DNA from: G963668345 sp965226215 | GTDB taxonomy: Bacteria; Acidobacteriota; Terriglobia; Bryobacterales; UBA6623 | Direction: 5' to 3' | Assembly (NCBI GenBank): GCA_965226215.1 | Contig: CBDDCH010000002.1 | Coordinates: 1,798,001 to 1,862,000 of the forward strand | Length of the DNA: 64,000 bases | In this document: positions 45,946-53,370 of the stretch, in pieces | How the letters are laid out: each line of letters opens with the position of its first letter | How positions within the stretch are numbered: position 1 is the first letter of the stretch | Translations under genes and position numbers: made by a program | The notes under the pieces: generated by a model | Told to the model about the DNA's origin: nothing | Databases searched by the model: none | Seen by the model: only the letters and a program-made list of their open reading frames with translations

Positions 45946-48143
45946 TTTTGTTGAAACAAAGCCGACCGCTTGATGCGTTCGCCTTTGAAGACCACGAGAG
46001 AGATCCGCTCGGTAGCGCTGATGTCGTCGAGCGGATTGCCGTTGACCAGTAGCAAGTCGGCGTCGTTGCCGGGTCGAATGGAACCGATCCGGTTCTCGGC
46101 CCGCAGCAAGATGGCGGCGTTATGGGTCGCCGCTTGCAAGGCGACGTGAGGCGGGATGCCGGCTTCGACCGAAAGCTGGAGTTCACGGTGGACGGTCGGC
46201 CCGTGGATCACAAGAGGATTTCCGGCATCGGAGCCCGCGACCAGCGGAACGCCGGCCTCGTAGGCCCGTCGCAGGTTTTCCTTCGCCAGATCGAGCGCCC
46301 GATCCCAATTCTCGACGCGCGCAACCCGCTCCGGCAGCCCTCCTCGCAACAAACCTTCTCGCGTGCCGTCGAGCAGGCCGCGGGGACCGACTTGTTGCAC
46401 CAGCGTGCGGCCCAAGAGCCGGTCGCTTCGGGCGGCAAGCTCGGAAAGCGCCTCGATCACGCTCAGCGTCGGCGAGTACGCCGTACGGCGCTCAGCCATT
46501 CGGGTAAGCAACTCATCGGGAATCGTTTCCCGGTAGGTGCCATGCTCGACGCCGTCGGCGCCCGCGTCGAGAGCGTCCGAGATATCTGCCGCGCTACCCG
46601 TGTGGACAACCAGTGGCAGCTTTTCGCTGCGGGCCTGCTCAGCGATCGCTCGCAACACCGTGATGTCCATTCGCTCGAACAGCATCCCGGCTTGCCCGGT
46701 CTCGAGGACCGCTTTGATTCCGTTTGCCCCTGCCCGCTTTAGCTCACGCACCTGCCGGCGCGCCTCCTGCGGATCCCCGGGCAACCTCAATAGTTCTTTC
46801 TCGGCGATATCACGCCAGGGGTCCGGCAGGTCTTTGAGGTACTCGGTTCCGTGACCTCCGGGAGTCGTGAAGAGAGGTCCGCAGGCGAACAACTCCGCCC
46901 CTAGACGCTCGGCGCGACCGACTTCCTCACGCAAGCTGAGGGACATGCCCAGCGGATCGCCGACGCTTTTGACAGCGGTGATCCCACAATAAAGGTAGGA
47001 AGCCAGGGCGCGCCCCATTGCTTTTTCAGGCGACGCTGTCCGCGGCGGCTCGGAGTAGGAACCTCCCGGCGCTGCGAGGTGAACGTGCATGTCGATCAGC
47101 CCGGGCAGCAAGGTTTTCCCGGACGCTTCGATGACCATAGCGTTGAGTTGCCCTGGATCGGGCGCCTCGTCCTCGTACACCCGGCCGATTTTGCCGTTTT
47201 CAATGAGGACCGATCCGGATTCAATGACTCGGCCATCGCCCGTAAAAATGCGCGCGTCGCGGATGAGCAGCTTTTCAGAGCGCTGCAGGCTGCGCCACAA
47301 CGCCTCGGCTTTCTTTATGTGTTCGCGGCTGTAGATGTGGCAGCTCCCCAGCAAGAAAAATGGGGCCAGCACGGCCAACACCCACAGCTTCGCGGCCTGA
47401 AGAATCTTCTCTTCCTTATCCCAGCGGAACAGCTGTCGCGAGAGAAACAAACCGACCACGAGCGTAATCGCTAAGGCGGCCGCGGAAGGCCAAATGTCCC
47501 GAAGAGACTCGCCGCGCAAGAAGATCCCTTGGAAACCGGTTACCAAATACGATGCCGGCACGAACTGCGCCACATACTGCGCGGCCTCGGGAAGCAATGT
47601 GATCGGGAAAGTCGCTCCGCTCAGCAAGAGCATCGGAAGGTAGAGCAGATTGATGAAGATGTTGCTCTCCTGCATCGAGTTGACGACCGACGCCACAATC
47701 AACCCGATAGCTCGGAATGACATCACGCCCAGCGAGACCAGAACCAGCAGCGACATCGTGCTGTCGGGAGCCGGCATCTCGTAAATAAAGTGGGCCAGCA
47801 ACAAGATCAACAACACCGCCGGCATGTAAATAAGCCAACCGGTAAACGTCGACGCCACCAACAGGGGAGTCGGAGTGATGGGCGCCACCCGAAAGCGCCG
47901 CAGGATGTTGTTGTCTCGCTCCTGAACCGTTCGCATGCCGGCGCCGAAAAGACCGTTGCCAAGGATACCCAGCACCAGAACCATGCTGACGACGTAAGAG
48001 ATCGTGCCGCCCTGCTTGACGCGTAGTAACTCCGCGAACCCAAAGAAAAACAGCAGTGGAAAGAGGTAGGTGAAAAAGATCACGACCGGTTGACGGTAGG
48101 CGAGCTTGAGATCGATCTTGATGAGAGCCAAATAGGGTTTCAC
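45942..48143 (-). CDS. ABC-2 permease fused to a metal-dependent amidohydrolase
   Basis: The 733-residue protein has two parts. Residues 1-265 form an ABC-2 permease: MKPYLALIKIDLKLAYRQPV, then six membrane helices. An extra hydrophobic segment, LWVLAVLAPFFLLGSC, follows and resembles a lipoprotein signal peptide. Residues 295-733 form an amidohydrolase/imidazolonepropionase-like domain with GLIDMHVHLAAPGG (HxH), GANGIKAVLETG (bridging Lys), VVHTGSA, GVEHGTY and VAGSDAGN (Asp), so the metal site appears complete. A seventh helix would place the hydrolase outside the membrane. The gene overlaps the ATPase gene by 4 bp. No frameshift is seen at the joint. Confidence 0.88.
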   Translation of the reverse strand: MKPYLALIKIDLKLAYRQPVVIFFTYLFPLLFFFGFAELLRVKQGGTISYVVSMVLVLGILGNGLFGAGMRTVQERDNNILRRFRVAPITPTPLLVASTFTGWLIYMPAVLLILLLAHFIYEMPAPDSTMSLLVLVSLGVMSFRAIGLIVASVVNSMQESNIFINLLYLPMLLLSGATFPITLLPEAAQYVAQFVPASYLVTGFQGIFLRGESLRDIWPSAAALAITLVVGLFLSRQLFRWDKEEKILQAAKLWVLAVLAPFFLLGSCHIYSREHIKKAEALWRSLQRSEKLLIRDARIFTGDGRVIESGSVLIENGKIGRVYEDEAPDPGQLNAMVIEASGKTLLPGLIDMHVHLAAPGGSYSEPPRTASPEKAMGRALASYLYCGITAVKSVGDPLGMSLSLREEVGRAERLGAELFACGPLFTTPGGHGTEYLKDLPDPWRDIAEKELLRLPGDPQEARRQVRELKRAGANGIKAVLETGQAGMLFERMDITVLRAIAEQARSEKLPLVVHTGSAADISDALDAGADGVEHGTYRETIPDELLTRMAERRTAYSPTLSVIEALSELAARSDRLLGRTLVQQVGPRGLLDGTREGLLRGGLPERVARVENWDRALDLAKENLRRAYEAGVPLVAGSDAGNPLVIHGPTVHRELQLSVEAGIPPHVALQAATHNAAILLRAENRIGSIRPGNDADLLLVNGNPLDDISATERISLVVFKGERIKRSALFQQK

Positions 48144-49072
48144 TCCCGCAAGCTCCTTCCCGTCAACTCGATGAAGACGTCTTCCAGTGAGGGTCTCTTC
48201 AAGCGAACATCCGCCAAATCAACACCGTGTTGGTCAATCCAGCGCACGATTTCGACCAAGGTCCGAGCCGGATGGTTGGTGGCGACCGAAAGATGAGTTC
48301 GATCTTCATTGAACGAGGCGGCGTCTGAGTCGGGCCAGTGAGGGAGGTCCCCGTCCGGCAAAGGTGTCTCGCAACGGATCTCTATAACGCTGCGGCCCAG
48401 CGTGCGGTTCTGGATTTCCTGAGGGGTGCCGGTCGAGATGATCTTACCGTCGTCGATGATGGCAACTTGATCACACAGCTTCTCGGCTTCCTCGATGTAA
48501 TGGGTAGTGAGTAAGATCGTCCGCTTTTCTCTTCGCAGTTCTGAAATGAGACTGTGGATTTCGCGGCGCGCTTGCGGATCGAGGCCCGCGGTCGGCTCGT
48601 CGAGAAAAAGAACCTGGGGGTCGTTAAGCAGGGCCATGGCTAACACGAGTCGCTGTTTCTGTCCGCCGGAAAGAGTTGAGTAGTACTGACGGCGCCGTTC
48701 CCAAAGTTGCAGCCTTCCCAGCAGCTCCGTGATATCCAGGCTCCGGCTGTGGAAGCTCGCGAACAGCTCCATCGCTTCAACTACTCGGATCTTGTCGGGC
48801 AAGTTAGTGGATTGTAGGCAAACACCAATTTGGTCCTTGAGTTGGGCACTCTGTGTGGCGGGATCGAATCCCAGGACGGCAACCTCCCCGGAAGTACGTG
48901 GCCGCAGCCCCTCCAGGATCTCCACGGTCGTCGTCTTGCCGGCGCCATTCGGACCTAGAAGTCCAAATACCTCGCCCGCGCGGACTTCGAAGTCGATGCC
49001 TCTGACCGCCTGCAGGGAGCCGTAGCTCTTCGTGAGGCCACGGACGCGAATGATTGGATCGGAATCCACCAA
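48140..49072 (-). CDS. ABC transporter ATP-binding protein
   Basis: The 310-residue ATPase has Walker A GLLGPNGAGKTTTVEILEGL, Q-loop VCLQSTN, signature TLSGGQKQRLVLAMAL, Walker B VLFLDEPTAGLDP and the switch His in LLTTHYIEEA. It resembles drug- or polyketide-export ATPases (DrrA/CcmA type), which pair with an ABC-2 permease. The C-terminal 80 residues form an accessory domain. It precedes the permease-amidohydrolase gene with an overlapping stop/start, so the two products form one transporter. Confidence 0.94.
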   Translation of the reverse strand: MVDSDPIIRVRGLTKSYGSLQAVRGIDFEVRAGEVFGLLGPNGAGKTTTVEILEGLRPRTSGEVAVLGFDPATQSAQLKDQIGVCLQSTNLPDKIRVVEAMELFASFHSRSLDITELLGRLQLWERRRQYYSTLSGGQKQRLVLAMALLNDPQVLFLDEPTAGLDPQARREIHSLISELRREKRTILLTTHYIEEAEKLCDQVAIIDDGKIISTGTPQEIQNRTLGRSVIEIRCETPLPDGDLPHWPDSDAASFNEDRTHLSVATNHPARTLVEIVRWIDQHGVDLADVRLKRPSLEDVFIELTGRSLRE

Positions 49073-49364
49073 TTCTTCAGGAAAGCTTCACCGACGGGCC
49101 TTCCGTCTTCCTCACCGCTCGACGTGCCCGATTGGTGATGCCACTACATCCAGCCGCCAACGCGACCGCCCGTTTCTCAAGGGTATCGCAGCGAACGGCG
49201 CTCAGCTACCCTTTCGGGAAACTTGCGGTCGGCTCGGGAGGGGTCACCACGTTTCGGTCGTGATTAGGGCGCGGCTTGTATGGCCAATCAGGGCGAAGGA
49301 TGGTCAGAAGCTGGTAACCTCTTCGCAGTCCTTCATCGCATCGTCAACTTTCTTTGAAGCGGGC
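49073..49364. other. Intergenic stretch upstream of the ABC transporter
   Basis: These 292 bp hold no recognised gene. The ABC operon promoter should be here. The right edge is MITE copy B. Confidence 0.4.
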
Positions 49365-49541
49365 TAATGCTTGGTTGCATAAATTCAGGATAGGTTATAG
49401 GCGGACAATCCATGGACCGCTCCCTCACGGTCGCGGCTCGGAAGACTCTGCAAACAAACCACTTCCGGGCCAGACGGACGATCGTATGGTCCTTCGGGAA
49501 AGGGCTTTTCAAATAACGCGAACTTTTGCAACCAAGCACTA
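49365..49541. repeat. 177-bp MITE, copy B
   Basis: Ends TAATGCTTGGTTGC and GCAACCAAGCACTA (one mismatch between arms). The interior is nearly identical to copies A and C, for example CGGACAATCC and CGGGAAAGGGCTTTTCAAAT. It lies 50 bp upstream of the MaoC gene and could influence its expression. Confidence 0.9.
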
Positions 49542-49590
49542 AGTCAGGTTAGCTCTGCTTAGTGGCTGACTTTGGGAAGAGGGGGCTGCC

Positions 49591-50052
49591 ATGGCGCGTG
49601 TTATTGAAAGTTTCGACCAACTGAGGCAAATGGTCGGCCAGGAGGCCGGCGTGAGCAAATGGGTCGAAGTGACGCAGGAGCGCATCAACGCCTTCGCCGA
49701 CGCCACGGACGACCACCAGTGGATTCACATTGATTCCTTGCGCGCCAAGGAGGATTCGCCTTACCACAGGACGGTCGCGCATGGGTTCCTGACGCTTTCC
49801 CTCCTGTCGAGCTTCTGGCACCAGGCGGTGGAGATGCCGACGGGTTCCGAAATGAAGATCAACTACGGTCTCAACCGTGTGCGTTTTCCCACGCCTGTTG
49901 CGGCCGGATCGAGGATCCGGGCTCGTTTTGGGGTGCAGTCAGTCAGCGATTTCGATGGCGGCGTTCAAATCACCTGGAAGGTCAACGTGGAGGTCGAGAA
50001 CACGCCTAAGCCCTGCCTGGTCGCCGAATGGATCGTGCGCGTCTATCGCTGA
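49591..50052 (+). CDS. MaoC-family (R)-specific enoyl-CoA hydratase
   Basis: The 153-residue hotdog protein has the hydratase motif FADATDDHQWIHIDSLRA, with the catalytic Asp and His in the usual D-x4-H-type spacing, and TVAHGFLTLSLLSSFWHQ. The family hydrates trans-2-enoyl-CoA to (R)-3-hydroxyacyl-CoA. Length and motifs are normal. ATG 49591 follows a GAGGGGGCT purine-rich site. No polyhydroxyalkanoate or beta-oxidation gene is adjacent. Confidence 0.92.
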   Translation: MARVIESFDQLRQMVGQEAGVSKWVEVTQERINAFADATDDHQWIHIDSLRAKEDSPYHRTVAHGFLTLSLLSSFWHQAVEMPTGSEMKINYGLNRVRFPTPVAAGSRIRARFGVQSVSDFDGGVQITWKVNVEVENTPKPCLVAEWIVRVYR

Positions 50053-50085
50053 GAACGACGTATGCACTGAGCCAGAACGGGGACT

Positions 50086-51078
50086 TTACTCGCCAAAGGC
50101 CGCGTCGAACTCGACCCGGGAAGCCTGGAAGTCGACGTTCCTTACAAACTCGCACGCTTCTTGAGCACCGTGTTCTCGGTCCATCCCGGTGTCTTCCCAT
50201 TCGACCGAGAGCGGGCCCTCGTAGCCCATGTCGTTCAGCTCGCGGATGATTTCCTCGAAGTTGACGTCCCCGTGCCCCAGCGAGCGGAAGTCCCAGCCGC
50301 GTTTTCGATGTCCCCAGGGCAGATGCGAATTCAGGATGCTGGTGCGGCCGTTGAGCCGCACCACGGCGTCTTTCATGTGGACGTGGTAGATGCGGTCCTT
50401 GAACTCCGCCAGGAACTCGACCGGGTCGACCATCTGCCACTGCAAGTGGCTGGGATCGAAGTTGAACCCGAACGCGTCCCGATGGTTGACTGCTTCGAGA
50501 GCCCGGTGAGCCGTCTCAATGTCGTACGCGATTTCGGTCGGGTGAGGTTCCAGCGCGAACCGAACACCGCACTGATCGAAGACGTCGAGGATCGGATTCC
50601 ACATCTTGGCGAAGTATTCGTAACCCTTGTCGATCATCTCGGGCGGCGTGGGAGGGAAATCGTAGACGAGATGCCAAATGGAGGAGCCCGTAAAGCCCGT
50701 TACTACATCGATGCCCAGTTTCTTGGCGGCCCTCGCCGCCGCTTTCATCGTTTCTACCGCCCAGGCGCGCTTCTTGCCGGCTTTGCCCCTGCAATCGGCC
50801 GGAACCAGCGCATCCGAACGGACATCGTTGTTGGGATCGCAGACCAACTGGCCTATCAGATGTGCACCGATGGCGAACAGTTGCAGATTGTGCTCTTCCA
50901 GAATTCCCTTCTGTTTCTCGCAATAGCGACGGTCCCTGGCACCCCGGCGGACGTTCAAATGGTCTCCCCAGCACGCCAGCTCGAGCCCATCGTACCCCCA
51001 GCTCGCAGCTTTTTCGGCCAGCACTGTAAGAGGCAGGTCCGCCCATTGCCCGGTCACCAATGTCACGGGTCGACTCAT
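50086..51078 (-). CDS. Sugar phosphate isomerase/epimerase (xylose isomerase-like TIM barrel)
   Basis: The 330-residue protein has the AP-endonuclease-2/IolE-like barrel with metal ligands in FALEPHPTEIAYD (Glu), FNFDPSHLQWQM (Asp, His), VHMKDAVV (His) and PLSVEWEDTGMD (Glu). No signal peptide is seen, so it is cytoplasmic. It probably isomerises or epimerises a keto-sugar or inositol derivative. It is convergent with the MaoC gene. Confidence 0.9.
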   Translation of the reverse strand: MSRPVTLVTGQWADLPLTVLAEKAASWGYDGLELACWGDHLNVRRGARDRRYCEKQKGILEEHNLQLFAIGAHLIGQLVCDPNNDVRSDALVPADCRGKAGKKRAWAVETMKAAARAAKKLGIDVVTGFTGSSIWHLVYDFPPTPPEMIDKGYEYFAKMWNPILDVFDQCGVRFALEPHPTEIAYDIETAHRALEAVNHRDAFGFNFDPSHLQWQMVDPVEFLAEFKDRIYHVHMKDAVVRLNGRTSILNSHLPWGHRKRGWDFRSLGHGDVNFEEIIRELNDMGYEGPLSVEWEDTGMDREHGAQEACEFVRNVDFQASRVEFDAAFGE

Positions 51079-51699
51079 TGCTTACTCCCCCCCCGCCACT
51101 GCTCCACGCAACCGGTGTGTTTCCATAAAGCGCCCGCCGAGGGATTCCGACTGACTCGACCGGATCTTCCGCCGCGCACAGCAAGTTGGGAAAAAATTCT
51201 GGGGACAGTCAACCGCGGCTGAAGATGCCGTTGATTCAACGTGCCTTCTAGCCCGCATTTCTCACCACCTGACGGTCGAAGCACGCGATAAGCCCGCCAT
51301 TACTGCGTTGCGCTTGCTCGCCGTGCTCAACGTACTGTTCAAGTACGCTTCCGCGCGCCGAGCGGCGCGCGCCTTGTACTGATGGGCTTCTCACGCACTT
51401 CGCCTCGCCACGTGGTGAGAAAAGCGGGCTAGGACGCCGCTTGTGACAGCCCCCGATTTTTTCACAGCTTCCTGTGCGCGGACTCAGCCGGCTATGCCCC
51501 AGCTACACTACACGATCCCTGCCAACCACACCTGTAAAAACTGTCGTCGCACCCTGACCGCTCCGGCCGAGCCGGAAGCTGGGCAGTGGAGCATTCGCTG
51601 CTTTAGCTCGTTTCGCCGAACAGCACAAGGATTGTCTCCGCACACAATTACATTTCCGCGACCGCACGTCCGTGTCGGGCCGGATGAGCAACCGTTGCT
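51079..51699. other. Long intergenic region containing a palindromic element
   Basis: These 621 bp lie between two leftward genes. The main content is the full palindromic repeat at 51248-51432. The rest shows no recognised protein; a short frame at 51443-51799 overlaps the next gene's end and is probably spurious. Confidence 0.5.
51248..51432. repeat. Full copy of the dispersed palindromic element
   Basis: Outer arms CTAGCCCGCATTTCTCACCA and GGTGAGAAAAGCGGGCTAG are inverted repeats. A second, inner set of inverted matches (AAGCACGCGATAAGCCC against GGGCTTCTCACGCACTT) makes it foldable along much of its 185 bp. There is also a GCGCGCCGAGCGGCGCGCGC palindrome at the centre. Shorter copies lie at 18311-18384, 15134, 16444 (split by IS256), 26470 and 41571. 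Confidence 0.8.
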
Positions 51700-52557
51700 T
51701 TACTTGCGTGGGCTAAACACGTCCAACATTGGCACTGGTCCCCCGCTGGTGACCACTGTGGGCATCACCCCATTCCATTTCTCCACAGCGCGTCCCTGAA
51801 CCTCGATTCGCCGCAAGGCCAGTAACTGGTCCGTTATCTGTGCTTTTTGGAGCTCCAGTCCCTTGGCTTCAGCTTCGGCTCTGGTGATTGCCTGTTGCGC
51901 TTCAAATTCCACCCGTCTCAAGGCGTTCTCTGCCTCCAGAGCCTCTTGGACCGCTTTCACCTTTGCCTCGATGGACTGCTGGAAGGTTACCGAGAACTGA
52001 AAGTCCGTGATGGAGAGTTCTATAACTACGATACCAAGGGGAGCTAACCTTTCCGTCATCAAATTTTGAAGTTCCTCTTTAACCTGTGGCCTCTGTGTGA
52101 TCAACTCCTCGGCGTTGAAATCGGCCGTGGTAGATTTAACCGCTTCCTGCATGTACGGCTGAATGACCCGGTTTTCATAATCCTGCCGCATTGTGCGATA
52201 AATTTCCGGCACGCTGTCGGCATTCAACTGGTAGTTCAAGGTGACTTCTGTGGTAACCAGTTGCAAGTCCTTGCTGGAAGAGCCGGTAGAAGCGGTGTAT
52301 TTCTGAAGCTGGGTTGACATCAGAATCACCTCCTCAGCGAAAGGAATCTTGAAATAGAGACCTTCATCTTTGATCGCCCCGGTCGGGGCTCCAAAACGCA
52401 GCAAGACGCCTCGTTGTCCTGCGCCGACTATCCCGGTGCTTCCCATTACTACAATGAGGCAGGCAATCACGACCCCGATAACTGCGATCTTTTTACCCAG
52501 CCCTTGCGGAATTCCAAAATCCCCAAATTCTCCAGACGTCCTAGAGTACTTTGGCAT
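51700..52557 (-). CDS. SPFH/prohibitin-family membrane protein
   Basis: The 285-residue protein has one N-terminal membrane helix (KKIAVIGVVIACLIVVMGST), the band-7 domain (GQRGVLLRFGAPTGAIKDEG, LNYQLNADSVPEIYRTMRQD) and a C-terminal Ala/Glu-rich coiled coil (AENALRRVEFEAQQAITRAE). Such proteins form ring-shaped membrane assemblies and often regulate membrane proteases. No FtsH or NfeD gene is adjacent. Intact, TAG stop. Confidence 0.92.
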   Translation of the reverse strand: MPKYSRTSGEFGDFGIPQGLGKKIAVIGVVIACLIVVMGSTGIVGAGQRGVLLRFGAPTGAIKDEGLYFKIPFAEEVILMSTQLQKYTASTGSSSKDLQLVTTEVTLNYQLNADSVPEIYRTMRQDYENRVIQPYMQEAVKSTTADFNAEELITQRPQVKEELQNLMTERLAPLGIVVIELSITDFQFSVTFQQSIEAKVKAVQEALEAENALRRVEFEAQQAITRAEAEAKGLELQKAQITDQLLALRRIEVQGRAVEKWNGVMPTVVTSGGPVPMLDVFSPRK

Positions 52558-52559
52558 CG

Positions 52560-52850
52560 CTACCTCCTTTTATCCAAATCTATGGAATGGATTTGCCCCA
52601 GCAGAGGGGCCTGTCGGGTGGAGCTTGGAGCAAGTCCGATACTCTGGCAACTCACGCAGCGCCGTTCCAGTCGGCTTAAAACCGCCTCTGCTGACGCGTT
52701 ATCAGCAATTTCAGTTGTGCCTTTGGATACTGCATTTTTTGACCAAACGTAGACAAGGACGTAATCCTTCGGCACCCCTTGCCCTCGTGCATACTTCAGC
52801 GCCAAATTGTACTGAGCGTGTGCCGAGTCCTGTTCCGCTGCCCTTTGCAA
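52560..52850 (-). pseudogene. Sel1-repeat protein remnant
   Basis: The frame encodes MQRAAEQDSAHAQYNLALKY and ARGQGVPKDYVLVYVWSKNA, a recognisable Sel1/TPR-like repeat, followed by CVSCQSIGLAP. A normal member has a signal peptide and several repeats. Here the upstream part is replaced at 52851 by a REP-like repeat shared with 1320-1369, so this looks like the C-terminal remnant of a longer gene. Confidence 0.65.
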
Positions 52851-52900
52851 TCAGCCGGAATTTCCGATTTGGACCTTCGGCTGCTACATGGTACACCCTC
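52851..52900. repeat. REP-like hairpin, second copy
   Basis: CAGCCGGAATTTCCGATTTG followed by GACCTTCGGCTGC matches 1320-1369 and can fold into an imperfect stem with loop GATTT. Both copies are followed by a TACACCCTC tail. Both lie at the edge of degraded genes. Confidence 0.65.
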
Positions 52901-53370
52901 TCCTCTCCTGAACACAACGAATTTGCCGCCGGAAGGCCGAAGGTTCCGCTACGACATCTCACCCGGGGCGAGCGAGGGTAAGACAGATCACACATGGTTT
53001 GCGCGGAAGGACGCGGAAGGACATATGTTCTGAGAACAGCTTCCCAACGGGCGGCATATTGGGTTCGGAGATCATCGCGCGGTTTTCAGTTCCCTCAAAT
53101 CGGCTCGATGATTGCCGTAAGGAAAGCACTCTATCAGGTAGTGTTTCCATATACTTGCAGGAACTGCACCGTCCGTTTAACCGAGAAAACTACCATACAG
53201 GTTACGATTAGACCCGTTCAGCTATTTCTGGTAGGCAGTCCTAAGCGATGTTGCGTAAGCTATCGACAAGGCCGAGTGCACCCTGTCGCCGAGCGAGGAG
53301 TGTATTCACAAGCATGTGGGGCGCAATTACCGGTCTTCCAGAAACGGCTCGATCGAGGAGATAGTTTCGA
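52901..53370. other. Intergenic stretch upstream of the radical SAM gene
   Basis: These 470 bp contain no recognised gene or repeat. The promoter of the radical SAM gene should lie in the right half. Confidence 0.4.
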
